This document shows positions 6,443 to 14,831 of a stretch of DNA of 24,550 nt, piece after piece. Both the position numbers and the translations under genes were made by a program. Origin of the DNA: a virus; the IMG/VR virus record IMGVR_UViG_3300046012_000040, positions 1 through 24,550 of that record; one strand, 5' to 3'. The notes beneath the pieces were generated by a model. It was given only the letters and a program-made list of their open reading frames with translations, did no database searches and was not told the DNA's origin. Within the stretch, counting starts at the first letter, position 1, and each line of letters starts with the position of its first letter.

Positions 6443-8340
6443 TCCTTCGCGAATACCTTATCGCGCTGGGCTTCAAGGTCGACGAGCAATCGTTTCGCCG
6501 CTTCAACACCTATGTCGGCGTCACCAAGCGAGATGTTACCGAGCTTGGTGCCGCCGCCGTCACCGCAGCGACAGCCATCGGCGTCGTCATCGAGCGGGTC
6601 GCCCGCGAGTACGAAGAGCTTTACTACATCAGCCGGAGAACCGGCAGCTCCGTCGCCAACATAAAATCCTATGGATTTGCGTGGGGCCAGATCGGTCTTT
6701 CCGCCGATGCTGCAAAGCAGTCGATTGAGAATTTTGCCCAGACCATCCGGACCAACCCCGGTCTTAACGCGCTGCTCCGAAACATGGGGATCGACACCAC
6801 CGATGCGGTGGCGGCACAGCAGCAATTTGTCGGCCGCCTCAAGCAGTTCGGCGAGAAGGGCTACTTTATTGGCGCCCAGATCGCGGCGATGTACGGCATG
6901 GGCGAAAAGGAATTTTATCAGCTCTATCATTTCATGGATCAGTCGAAGGCGTGGCAGGAAGATTATTCCCGCCGCCTCCGGGAAGCCGGCATCAACGCCC
7001 AGCAGTACGCCGGAGATTTCCGGAATTATTCCAATCAGGTCAACCAGCTCGGTTCGACCTTCGGCATTACGGCAGAACGCATCGCGCATGACTGGCTTCC
7101 GGCGGCGGAGGGCGTAACCAAAACCCTGCAAGAGGGCGTCGAGTGGTTTAATAAATACAACGCCAGTACCGGCGGCGCCGCCGGTCAGATCGCATCCATT
7201 ACGCTCGCGCTGGGTGGTGCCGCTACGGCCCTACAGATCGTCGGGCGCCTTCTCGGTATCCAGCTTGCATCTGGGACCATCGGAGCATTTTTCAGCAAAG
7301 GGGGCGCCCTCGCCGGGTTGATCGCCTTGCTGGAATACATGAAGGGTGACGACGCCCAGCATAGCCGGCGCTCAACAGTAAGATCGCTCTTTGGTATAGA
7401 GGAAACCGAGGCCGACAAGTTAGCGCCACCTAATTTCGATGACCCATGGGCGGAACGGATCAATCCCCTTACGCGGCAAAGATACCTCCAAGGCTCCGAT
7501 CCAATCGGCATCTATAGAAATTCGATGGGGCCGAACTACCGTAGTCTCGACCGCAGTCAGTGGATGGGGACGCGGGACACCGGATACTACGATGCGTCCG
7601 GTTCGCCGGCCTATGATGCCTTGCAGCGTGGCGGCTCCGTAACCAACGTCCCAAGCCCTTGGGGGTCACCGCAGCCAAGACCCGCCGGCGGCTCCGGTGG
7701 CGCCGGCATCCCCGACATCCCGATGTCGGATCAAGAGCGCAACACGCTAGGGCTTATCCTGAAATACGAGAGCAAAGACCGCAACGTCATGAATTATGCC
7801 GGGCGGGCGCAGGGCATCAATCCGGAGGCTCCGAAGGGCTATACGGCTCAAGGGTATTACCAAGTCTTAAATTCAAATTGGGCGCGACTGGCTCCGGGTC
7901 TCGGCATCGCCGAACACAATGCCATGGCAGCGAGCAAGGAAGATCAGACCCGCGTCGCCTTGGCCCTGCTTCGGGAATCCGGTGTCGGTAATTGGGCGAA
8001 CTACAATCCGGCGCTGCGCTCGGCTCTGGCGCGTGGGGAGATCGCCGGGGCCGATCAGGGTCAGCCACGTCCCGACGGCGGCGTGGCCCGACAACAGGTT
8101 GCCGGCTACGGTGGCCCGGACCAACGGCAGGTCCGACCCGATGGCGGCGTCAATATCAACGGCGCCTTCAATCAGGCGATTGCTCCGGCTCCATCGGCGC
8201 CAACCAACGTCACCATTAACCAGAAAACCGACATCCACGTCACCGGGTCCGACGCCAAGGAGATCGGCAAGAACGTCTTGGATGGACAGGATAAGATCAA
8301 CTCCAACGTGGTCCGCAACGTCGTCGAGGTCGTCCGATGA
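6439..8340 (+). CDS. Tape measure protein with transglycosylase-like domain
   Basis: A 633-residue protein that sets tail length. The first 240 residues are mostly helical (start REYLIALGFKVDEQSFRRFN, typical of tape measures in this module). A hydrophobic stretch at about 245-300 (ASITLALGGAATALQIVG and following) may enter the host inner membrane. After a Gly/Pro-rich linker, residues about 432-520 resemble a lysozyme or lytic transglycosylase fold: LGLILKYESKD with Glu444 as the likely catalytic acid, then TAQGYYQ at 469-475 and later DQTRVALALLRESG. The C-terminus has a repeated basic/Gly motif (QPRPDGGV and QVRPDGGV) and a VTINQKTDIHVTG segment. At 633 residues, a tail of roughly 90-100 nm is inferred. 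Confidence 0.85.
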   Translation: MILREYLIALGFKVDEQSFRRFNTYVGVTKRDVTELGAAAVTAATAIGVVIERVAREYEELYYISRRTGSSVANIKSYGFAWGQIGLSADAAKQSIENFAQTIRTNPGLNALLRNMGIDTTDAVAAQQQFVGRLKQFGEKGYFIGAQIAAMYGMGEKEFYQLYHFMDQSKAWQEDYSRRLREAGINAQQYAGDFRNYSNQVNQLGSTFGITAERIAHDWLPAAEGVTKTLQEGVEWFNKYNASTGGAAGQIASITLALGGAATALQIVGRLLGIQLASGTIGAFFSKGGALAGLIALLEYMKGDDAQHSRRSTVRSLFGIEETEADKLAPPNFDDPWAERINPLTRQRYLQGSDPIGIYRNSMGPNYRSLDRSQWMGTRDTGYYDASGSPAYDALQRGGSVTNVPSPWGSPQPRPAGGSGGAGIPDIPMSDQERNTLGLILKYESKDRNVMNYAGRAQGINPEAPKGYTAQGYYQVLNSNWARLAPGLGIAEHNAMAASKEDQTRVALALLRESGVGNWANYNPALRSALARGEIAGADQGQPRPDGGVARQQVAGYGGPDQRQVRPDGGVNINGAFNQAIAPAPSAPTNVTINQKTDIHVTGSDAKEIGKNVLDGQDKINSNVVRNVVEVVR

Positions 8341-8906
8341 TAATCCCGGCCGGGTTACCGGTCCTGCTCGCACAGGCAGCCGGCTTGCTGTCGCCAGTTA
8401 TTTTTCTCAGCCGCAACATCGGCGGCTTCGTCGCGGATGTCACCATCGAAGAGATACACGATGACCAGCTCGTCATCACCCGTATCCCGGTCGAGCAGGG
8501 CGCCGCGATCACCGACCACGCCTACAAGGAACCACCGCGCGTTCTGATCCGGGCCGGCTGGTCGAACAGCAGCCTACAGGCCGGCGGCGACCCGAATTAT
8601 ATCCAGCAGGTCTACAACGACCTGATCGCGTTTCAGGCCGGCCGCGTCCCCTTCGAGATCATCACCGGCAAGCGGTTCTATACCGACATGCTGATGGCGC
8701 ATGTCCACACCACAACGGATCAAAAGACCGAGCAATCACTGATCGTCGGCATCGAGTGTCAAAACATCATCTTGGTCAGTACGCAGAGCGTACAGCTTGA
8801 CCCGTCGGCGATGAAAAATCCGGAGAATAATGCTGGACCAACCGAGCGCGGACCGGTCAACGCGCAGTCGTCAACTCGCGACTTTACCTCGGATTTTTCA
8901 CTATGA
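8337..8906 (+). CDS. Dit-like baseplate protein
   Basis: A 189-residue baseplate protein resembling the Dit-like N-terminal family of DUF3383 myophages. Recognisable parts are IGGFVADVTIEEIHDDQLVI, then ITRIPVEQGAAITDHAYKEP and VLIRAGWSNSS. The middle has YIQQVYNDLIAFQAGRVPFE and ITGKRFYTDMLMAHV, followed by DQKTEQSLIVGIECQNIILV. This organisation, a beta-sandwich that moulds an orthogonal tube-to-hub adaptor, is standard for the family. The C-terminal 35 residues are polar and probably flexible. The ATG overlaps the tape measure stop by four bases, and its own stop overlaps the plug gene by four. It should link tube and hub at the tail tip. Confidence 0.85.
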   Translation: MIIPAGLPVLLAQAAGLLSPVIFLSRNIGGFVADVTIEEIHDDQLVITRIPVEQGAAITDHAYKEPPRVLIRAGWSNSSLQAGGDPNYIQQVYNDLIAFQAGRVPFEIITGKRFYTDMLMAHVHTTTDQKTEQSLIVGIECQNIILVSTQSVQLDPSAMKNPENNAGPTERGPVNAQSSTRDFTSDFSL

Positions 8907-9223
8907 GCAGCTTCCAAATCCCGCTGATCCCGAAATCGCAAAAATTCACCATCTCGCTTGGCGGCATCAACTACAAGCTGACGCTGCAATGGAATAGCGG
9001 TTCGGCGACGTGGATACTCGGCATCTATGACAAGGATCAAAATCCGATTGTCACCGGCGTCCCCTTGGTCACCGGGGCCGACCTGCTTGAGCAGCTCAAC
9101 TATCTCCGCATCGGCGGCTCCGATCAGAACAAGCTGATCGTCGCCAATGACGACAGCTCGCTGGTGCCTCCGGGATATTCCGACCTCGGTGTTAACGGGA
9201 AGCTCTATTTCGTTACCCCATGA
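8903..9223 (+). CDS. Baseplate plug protein (Pam3 gp18-like)
   Basis: A 106-residue protein matching the small baseplate plug family described from cyanophage Pam3. The start FQIPLIPKSQKFTISLGGIN is characteristic, as are YKLTLQWNSGSATWILGIYD, the GVPLVTGADLLEQLNYLRIG segment and the PGYSDLGVNGKLYFVTP ending. It probably sits between Dit-like protein and hub, closing the channel or bracing the hub. Start and stop overlap the neighbours by four bases each, so its translation is coupled to both. Family naming relies on remembered motifs and on conserved order Dit-like, plug, hub, spike. Confidence 0.82.
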   Translation: MSSFQIPLIPKSQKFTISLGGINYKLTLQWNSGSATWILGIYDKDQNPIVTGVPLVTGADLLEQLNYLRIGGSDQNKLIVANDDSSLVPPGYSDLGVNGKLYFVTP

Positions 9224-10215
9224 GCAATCAGTTCATCCGCAAGATCGGGCTGATCGTCTCGAAGGGCGAGGAAGGCATCGACCTATCCGCCTTCCGCATC
9301 CAGTTTAATGTTGTGGCCCCGGATATCGATAGCCCGCCAACCGCAACCATCCGCGTCTACAATCTGGCCGATGCCACGGCGAAGCGGATACAGGACGAAT
9401 TTCAGTATGTGTCTCTGCAAGCCGGTTACGAGGGCGGCAATTTCGGCATTATTTTTCAGGGCGATCTGATCCGGATACGTCGAGGTCGCGAAAGCAACAT
9501 CGATACCTTCATCGAATTTATGGCATCCGATTTGGAGCAATGGTTCAATTTTGCCGTCGTCAACAAGACCGTCGACAAGGGCCAGACCCAGCTAAAAAAT
9601 CAGATCACAACCATCATCAACGATACCAAGGGTCAGGCCGGGACGCAGGGCATCGAGCAGGGCAGCGTTCCAGATGACCTCGGCACCGGCGGCACACTAC
9701 CGCGCGGAAAGGTGCTGTTCGGGCTGGCCCGCAACCGGATGACTGATGTCAGCAACACCGGTGACGCGACGTGGTCGATTGTCGACGGCAAGGTCCAGTT
9801 CATCAAGCTCGACGGCTACGGCCCAAATGAGGTCGTTGTGATAAATGCGGCGACTGGCATGGTCGGTATCCCGGAAGCCACGATCAACGGCATCGAGGTC
9901 ACCTGCTTGCTGAATCCGCTGATTAAGACCGGATCGAGGATCAAGTTGAACAACTCCGACATCACGACGACGCAGACCAATGCGGCGAATGTGCAGGGCG
10001 ACAAAGTGCCGGTCGGATTTCCGAATATCAGTGGCATCCAATTCTATGCGTCGCTTTCCAACGACGGCGTCTACCGCGTCATCGTTGCCGAGTTTGCCGG
10101 AGATAATTGGGCCAACGATCCTTGGTACAGTAAAATGATCTGCCTCAACGTCGATCAAAGCGCCGGTGGTGGTTCCGGCAGTAGCGGTGGAAGCGGAGTT
10201 AAGCCCTATGGCTGA
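9220..10215 (+). CDS. Baseplate hub protein (gp27/gpD-like)
   Basis: A 331-residue protein expected to form the trimeric hub joining the tail tube to the puncturing spike. The first half shows the usual beta pattern: FRIQFNVVAPDIDSPPTATI, then RVYNLADATAKRIQDEFQYV, followed by LQAGYEGGNFGIIFQGDL and a LIRIRRGRESNIDTFIEFMA segment. The second half includes PRGKVLFGLARNRMTDVSNT and GIPEATINGIEVTCLLNPLI. The C-terminal 20 residues form a Gly/Ser linker (AGGGSGSSGGSG). The plug gene precedes it and the spike gene overlaps its last eight bases. Hubs are diverged, so the call rests mainly on motif style and order. Confidence 0.85.
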   Translation: MSNQFIRKIGLIVSKGEEGIDLSAFRIQFNVVAPDIDSPPTATIRVYNLADATAKRIQDEFQYVSLQAGYEGGNFGIIFQGDLIRIRRGRESNIDTFIEFMASDLEQWFNFAVVNKTVDKGQTQLKNQITTIINDTKGQAGTQGIEQGSVPDDLGTGGTLPRGKVLFGLARNRMTDVSNTGDATWSIVDGKVQFIKLDGYGPNEVVVINAATGMVGIPEATINGIEVTCLLNPLIKTGSRIKLNNSDITTTQTNAANVQGDKVPVGFPNISGIQFYASLSNDGVYRVIVAEFAGDNWANDPWYSKMICLNVDQSAGGGSGSSGGSGVKPYG

Positions 10216-10999
10216 TCGTCGAGAGCGGATGCAGCTATTGGCGCCGACGCTGCGGGCGTTTTTTCGCAGCAATCAGGCGGAGGTCTGGACCTCGCTTCCC
10301 GGCATCATCGAATCCTACGATGCTGAAAAGCAGACTGTATCCGTCCAGCCCGCCATCCAAGCCAAGATGCGCGATGCAACATCCGGAGAGTGGAAAAATC
10401 TGACGATCTCGATGTGCGTCGATGTTCCGGTGCAGTTTCCCGGCAACGGCGATTTCATGCTGACCTTCCCGATCAAGAAAGGCGACGAAGGTCTGATCTG
10501 CTTTGCGGCCCGCTGCATCGATAGCTGGTATCAAAGCGGCGGTGTGCAGCCACAGGCCGAGCTGCGGATGCACGATCTCAGCGACGGTTTCTTTTTTCCC
10601 GGTTTCAGATCGCAGCCGGCGAAGATACCCAGTGTCAGCACCGATTCCGTCCAGCTCCGCAACAAGGACAAGACCAGCTTTTTCGAGATCGCGCAGGACG
10701 GCAAAGTTAACGTCCAGACCGACCACGAAGCCCTCGTCAAGTCAGGTGTCAAAATCACGCTTGACGCCCCAGAGGTAGTCGTAAAGGCAAGCGCCAAGAT
10801 AACGCTCGATTCTCCGATCACGGAGATCACCGGGAAGCTCGTCGCTGGCGACGGCTCCGGCAACGAGATCACCCTGAACGGCAATGTGACCGTGACCGGC
10901 GACGTTAAGGCGCAATCCGGGGCGGTTTCGCTGGTCAACCATACCCATGGCGGCGTGGATCGCGGCGGTGGCAATACGGATAAGCCCAATCAGGTCTGA
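10208..10999 (+). CDS. Membrane-puncturing spike, Gp138-type
   Basis: A 263-residue spike. Residues about 10-125 fit the Gp138 N-terminal OB domain (VWTSLPGIIESYDAEKQTVS, then CVDVPVQFPGNGDFMLTFPI and KKGDEGLICFAARCIDSWYQ). Residues about 140-235 are short strands with repeated Lys/Ile/Thr/Leu pattern (SGVKITLDAPEVVVKASAKI), as in a triple-stranded beta-helix. Near the C-terminus is VNHTHGGVD with His245 and His247, the His-x-His arrangement that binds an iron ion at the tip of P2 gpV-type spikes. The start at ATG 10208 is preferred over an upstream in-frame GTG/ATG region at 10166, because it overlaps the hub stop by eight bases and leaves the domain intact. Confidence 0.88.
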   Translation: MADRRERMQLLAPTLRAFFRSNQAEVWTSLPGIIESYDAEKQTVSVQPAIQAKMRDATSGEWKNLTISMCVDVPVQFPGNGDFMLTFPIKKGDEGLICFAARCIDSWYQSGGVQPQAELRMHDLSDGFFFPGFRSQPAKIPSVSTDSVQLRNKDKTSFFEIAQDGKVNVQTDHEALVKSGVKITLDAPEVVVKASAKITLDSPITEITGKLVAGDGSGNEITLNGNVTVTGDVKAQSGAVSLVNHTHGGVDRGGGNTDKPNQV

Positions 11000-11041
11000 T
11001 AAGCTCGACGCAGCGGCGAATCAGGGGACCGGGGGTTTTCG

Positions 11042-11395
11042 TTGATCTATCGCAGACTTGACGGCGATGGCGACATGACATTCGGCCATGGCGCGGCCGA
11101 TTTTCTGACCGACCAATTTGCCACGGCACAATCGGTGATGACGAGACTGCGCCTTTGGGCCGGCGAGTGGTTTTTGGATGTCAACGAGGGGACGCCGTAC
11201 AGCACCCAAATTCTCGGTGCCGGGACGAAGCCGCTTTATGACAACGCGATCCAGCAACGCATCCTCGGTACGGCCGGGGTCAAAAAGATCGTGTCGTACA
11301 ACAGCCAGCAAGACCCGGTGACCCGCCGCCTCACCATTACTGCGGTCATCAGCACCATCTTCGGGACGACCGCGCTTCCTCCGGTGGTGATCTGA
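11042..11395 (+). CDS. gp25-like baseplate wedge protein (TTG start)
   Basis: A 117-residue protein of the gp25/W-like baseplate wedge group. The first residues IYRRLDGDGDMTFGHGAADF, then TRLRLWAGEWFLDVNEGTPY and STQILG, are typical; the Glu-Gly-Thr-Pro-Tyr segment corresponds to the conserved EPR-like core of gp25-type sheath initiators. The start is TTG after GGGGTTTTCG. The first downstream in-frame ATG (11075) would cut the conserved IYRRLD part and lacks a better ribosome site. The stop overlaps the next ATG by one base. Together with the J-like and DUF2612 proteins it should form the wedge and nucleate the sheath. Confidence 0.85.
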   Translation: MIYRRLDGDGDMTFGHGAADFLTDQFATAQSVMTRLRLWAGEWFLDVNEGTPYSTQILGAGTKPLYDNAIQQRILGTAGVKKIVSYNSQQDPVTRRLTITAVISTIFGTTALPPVVI

Positions 11396-12573
11396 TGGCG
11401 ACCCTAGCAGCCAAGATCACGGCAACCGGCATCGCGGTTCCGAACTACCCAGACCTTTTCGCGCAGCTCAAAAACGCGATGCAGGAAATTTTCGGCGTCG
11501 ACATCGATCTCGATCCCGACAGTCAGGACGGCGAGGCCATCGCGATTTTTGCTCAAGCGGTGTTCGACCTCAACAACCTGATCGTCGACGCCTATAATTC
11601 GTTTTCTCCGGCAACGGCGCAGGGCGTCGGCCTCTCCAACGTCGTTAAAATCAACGGCCTCCGTCGCCTGATCTCGACCCGAAGCACCGCAGTTGTCCGC
11701 CTCGTCGGCGAGGTCGGCACCGTTATCGATGGCGGTGTCATCGGTGACAATCTCAGCCTGAACACGGTCTGGGATTTGCCAGACGAGGTCGTCATCCCAA
11801 TCGAGGGGCAGATCGATGTCACGGCGACCTGCCGTGCCGAGGGTGCAACAACGGCTGCGGTCGGCTCATTGACGCAGATTTTGACACCGACGCGGGGCTG
11901 GCAAACCGTTACCAATTCTGTGGCGGCGACCCCCGGCGATCCGGTCGAGCCTGATGCCACACTCCGTCGCCGTCAGGCCCGCTCCACGTCGAAGCCGGCG
12001 CAAACAATCCTTGAGGCGATTTATGCCGATCTCGCCGATCTCGCCGGTGTCGAGCGACTGAGAATCTATGAGAACGATGGCGATACCTTCAATGATGACG
12101 GGTTGCCGCCGCACACCATCTGCGCCGTGATCGACGGCGGAATAGCTCAGGAGATCGGTGACACCATCGCAGCAAAGAAACCTCCGGGTGGCGGCACCTT
12201 CGGCAACGTCAACGTCCTCACCGTTGACCAGAAAGGCGTTCCGGACCGCATCTTCTATCAGGAATTGATCCGTGTTCCCGTGGCGGTCCGCGTCAACATC
12301 ACCGCTCTCGCCGGATTTGTTTCGACCACCGAGGATTCGATCAAGCAGTCGGTGGCGGATTTCATAAACGGTCTCGATATCGGCGAGGACAGCTATCAGA
12401 CCCGGCTATTCGGTCCCGCCAACCTCAACGGCTCGGCACTGGCGGCCAGCTATGTCGTGACAGCGATCACACAGTCCCGCGACGGCGGCAGCTTTATCTC
12501 CGGCAATCTATCGATGTCGTTCAAGGAAGCTGCAACCTGTAGCGCCGACGATGTCGAGGTCACCGTGACATGA
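11395..12573 (+). CDS. Baseplate wedge protein, gp47/J-like
   Basis: A 392-residue protein of the baseplate J-like family, the main wedge scaffold. Diagnostic parts are FAQLKNAMQEIFGVDIDLDP and DSQDGEAIAIFAQAVFDLNN near the N-terminus, then the strand-rich VVRLVGEVGTVIDGGVIGDN insertion. TPGDPVEPDATLRRRQARST at about 180-200 is the family hallmark (PxExDxxLRxR). The C-terminal half includes DLAGVERLRIYENDGDTFND and GDTIAAKKPPGGGTFGNV. The TGATG junction couples it to gp25-like, and its stop overlaps the DUF2612 gene by four bases. Length is in the usual range for the family. Confidence 0.92.
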   Translation: MATLAAKITATGIAVPNYPDLFAQLKNAMQEIFGVDIDLDPDSQDGEAIAIFAQAVFDLNNLIVDAYNSFSPATAQGVGLSNVVKINGLRRLISTRSTAVVRLVGEVGTVIDGGVIGDNLSLNTVWDLPDEVVIPIEGQIDVTATCRAEGATTAAVGSLTQILTPTRGWQTVTNSVAATPGDPVEPDATLRRRQARSTSKPAQTILEAIYADLADLAGVERLRIYENDGDTFNDDGLPPHTICAVIDGGIAQEIGDTIAAKKPPGGGTFGNVNVLTVDQKGVPDRIFYQELIRVPVAVRVNITALAGFVSTTEDSIKQSVADFINGLDIGEDSYQTRLFGPANLNGSALAASYVVTAITQSRDGGSFISGNLSMSFKEAATCSADDVEVTVT

Positions 12574-13421
12574 CCTTCATCGATAGCTGGGACAGCGGGC
12601 AACCCGGAGCAAAATGGGATTCCGGACTGCAATGGGATATCAACGTCGGTCCGGCGACCGGTGATGTCTCCGCTTATCTGGCATTGGTCGCGGCCCAGCA
12701 CCGCGACAAGCCGAAATTCATCGCCTACCTGACGGCGCTGCTTCAACCGATATGCGACCAGCAAGTCGTCGCCCGTCGCTTGCAGACCTTGTTCAACCTT
12801 GATGACGCCGAGGGCGTCCAGCTCGATATCATCGGCGAATGGATCGGCGTCACCCGCGAGCTGTCGGTGCCGCTGGAAAACGTCTATTTCAGTTTTGACA
12901 TAGATGGCCTCGGCTTCGGGCAGGGCACATGGAAGGGCCGCTTCGATCCGACGGCCGGCTTGGTGAGCTTGCCAGATGATGCTTACCGCACCCTGCTACG
13001 GGCCAAAGCCGCCAATAACGGCTGGGACGGCACGATCCCCACGGCCTACCAGATTTGGGATACTCTATTTGCCGGCACCGGCTATGGCATCCTGATACAG
13101 AATCAGACCTATCCTATCCGCAACGTCTATTTTTCGATGGGTGACGAGCTTCTCGGTTTTGGTCGAGGCTTCTGGGCGTCGGCTCACGATCCGACGCTGA
13201 ACGGCCGCTCCATGCACATGCTGTACGCACTGACCGGGCCGGAGCCTGATGCGGTAACCAAGGCACTGTTCACCGGCGGTTATCTCAACATGAAGCCGGC
13301 GACGGTGAAGATCGATGGCTATCTGACGAAATCGGTTCCGGATTTTCCGTACTTTGGTTTCGGCGTAACGAACGACAACATCGCGGGTTTCGGCGAAGGC
13401 GCCTTCGCCGATGTCGCATAA
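12570..13421 (+). CDS. DUF2612 baseplate/tail protein (gpI-like position)
   Basis: A 283-residue protein at the place of P2 gpI, the wedge component that connects to the fibres. Family features include KFIAYLTALLQPICDQQVVA, then FNLDDAEGVQLDIIGEWIGV and DDAYRTLLRAKAANNGWDGT. Residues 105-121, 186-202 and 261-279 share a pattern (VYFSFDIDGLGFGQGTW, VYFSMGDELLGFGRGFW, YFGFGVTNDNIAGFGEGAF), so a short aromatic/Gly unit is present three times. It begins in the upstream stop (ATGA) and ends 18 bases before the first fibre gene. Sequence between the second and third units may be a fibre-docking insertion, which is inference. Confidence 0.85.
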   Translation: MTFIDSWDSGQPGAKWDSGLQWDINVGPATGDVSAYLALVAAQHRDKPKFIAYLTALLQPICDQQVVARRLQTLFNLDDAEGVQLDIIGEWIGVTRELSVPLENVYFSFDIDGLGFGQGTWKGRFDPTAGLVSLPDDAYRTLLRAKAANNGWDGTIPTAYQIWDTLFAGTGYGILIQNQTYPIRNVYFSMGDELLGFGRGFWASAHDPTLNGRSMHMLYALTGPEPDAVTKALFTGGYLNMKPATVKIDGYLTKSVPDFPYFGFGVTNDNIAGFGEGAFADVA

Positions 13422-13439
13422 CGAAGAGGTCAGGGGACC

Positions 13440-14810
13440 ATGCCGACAATCGATTTTCTTCCGTTCGCCACCGACCCCGGTGCCGATGTCATGCCGCAAG
13501 CCGACTATCTTGCGGCCGGCTTCCGTGGCACCGGATTTGAAACCGGTATCGCCCTCCCGGATAGGCTGAATAAGGTCTGGCGACAGTCCGCCTTCGTCAC
13601 AGCCGCCATCGCCAATCTTATTGCAGATCGCACCGGCCAAGATGTCTTGGACGACGGCGATCTCGCTGCCTTCAAAGCCAAGCTGCTCGCCGCGATTCAG
13701 AAGAGTGGGTACGCCATCGAAACCATTGTGGGCCTGACCCACGCCTACACGGTCAGTAGCGATGGCTTGATGACGATGCGGTCGGCCGGAGCGGCGTCGG
13801 CCATGATCGATACCCTCCCCGGCGGTGGCGCCTGTCTGCCGGCCCTGACGACACTGACGATCTATAACAACGATGCAACCCAGCTTTTGGCTATCAAGGC
13901 GGATGCTGGGTCAACGCTATCCGGGGCGCCGCGCTCATATGTCTTGCTTGGTCCCGGACAATCCACAGTCATCGTGTCGGACGGCGCCAATTATTTTGCC
14001 CTCAACAACGAGACCAGAACCAGACTTAATGCCGATACGACGATGTTTGTCTCGACAACTGGCGATAACGCCAATGTCGGCCTCACCGCCGCGACGCCTT
14101 GGGCGACGCAGACATTTGCGTGGAGTACGATTTGCGCCACCATCGATCTGGCTGGCTTCACGCTAACCGTGCAATGCGCGGCCGGAACATATGCACAGCA
14201 GTTTGCTGCGAGCGGTAGACCCACCGGGGCAAACGCCAGAGGGTGCGTCGTGATGCTGGGAGCGGCGGGGCTGCCGACCACCCACATCATCGACGGCGGC
14301 GCCAATTCTGCGGTCCGCACCTTCTCCAATGCGCTCAAACTGCAAGGCTTCCAGATACAGTCCACCGGAAACGCCGGTATCTACTGCCATGGCAGCGGAA
14401 GCCTGATGCTGTTCTCCAACATTGATTTTGGCGCCTGTCCAAACGGCGCCCACATCAGCGCCGTTGATGGCGCCAGCGTCTATGCCGTCGGAAATTATCG
14501 GATCACCGGCGCGGCCGTCAATCATTTGCGTGTCGACCAAAACGCCAACATCAGCACCAATCCTGACAATGTCGCCGTCACCGTTACGCTGGTCGGGACA
14601 CCGGCTTTCTCCGGGGCTTTCGCCAACGCCTCTGCTTGTGGTGCCATCCGGCAAGACCCGGCAACCACGATCTATGGCGGCACCGGCGCCACCGGTCAGC
14701 GGTATAACGTCGTCTTTAACGGCGTCATCCTGACCAATGGCGGCGGCGCCAATTATTACCCCGGCAGTATCGCCGGAGCGACCGCAACCGGCGGCCAGTA
14801 CCAAGCCTAG
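13440..14810 (+). CDS. Tail fibre / spike with beta-helix-like body
   Basis: A 456-residue protein with an N-terminal adaptor region (FLPFATDPGADVMPQADYLA, then FETGIALPDRLNKVWRQSAF and TGQDVLDDGDLAAFKAKLLA). Such regions attach fibres to DUF2612 baseplates in related phages. From about residue 200, short strands with Asn/Gly turns, starting TMFVSTTGDNANVGLTAATP, look like a parallel beta-helix (for example GGANSAVRTFSNALKLQGFQ and LFSNIDFGACPNGAHISAVD). This is the architecture of polysaccharide-binding or -cleaving spikes. No catalytic residue set can be identified, so enzymatic activity is not claimed. GAGGTCAGGGGACC precedes the ATG. Confidence 0.8.
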   Translation: MPTIDFLPFATDPGADVMPQADYLAAGFRGTGFETGIALPDRLNKVWRQSAFVTAAIANLIADRTGQDVLDDGDLAAFKAKLLAAIQKSGYAIETIVGLTHAYTVSSDGLMTMRSAGAASAMIDTLPGGGACLPALTTLTIYNNDATQLLAIKADAGSTLSGAPRSYVLLGPGQSTVIVSDGANYFALNNETRTRLNADTTMFVSTTGDNANVGLTAATPWATQTFAWSTICATIDLAGFTLTVQCAAGTYAQQFAASGRPTGANARGCVVMLGAAGLPTTHIIDGGANSAVRTFSNALKLQGFQIQSTGNAGIYCHGSGSLMLFSNIDFGACPNGAHISAVDGASVYAVGNYRITGAAVNHLRVDQNANISTNPDNVAVTVTLVGTPAFSGAFANASACGAIRQDPATTIYGGTGATGQRYNVVFNGVILTNGGGANYYPGSIAGATATGGQYQA

Positions 14811-14831
14811 AAAAGATACGGGTAAGGAAAC

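Noticed and set aside
6418-7131. 237-codon minus-strand ORF opposite the tape measure
   Set aside because: Antisense shadow of the tape-measure gene, with no domain pattern and in conflict with a coupled late operon.
11000-11041. Possible regulatory element between spike and gp25-like genes
   Set aside because: No stable hairpin or promoter-like sequence could be seen; it looks like a plain short spacer.
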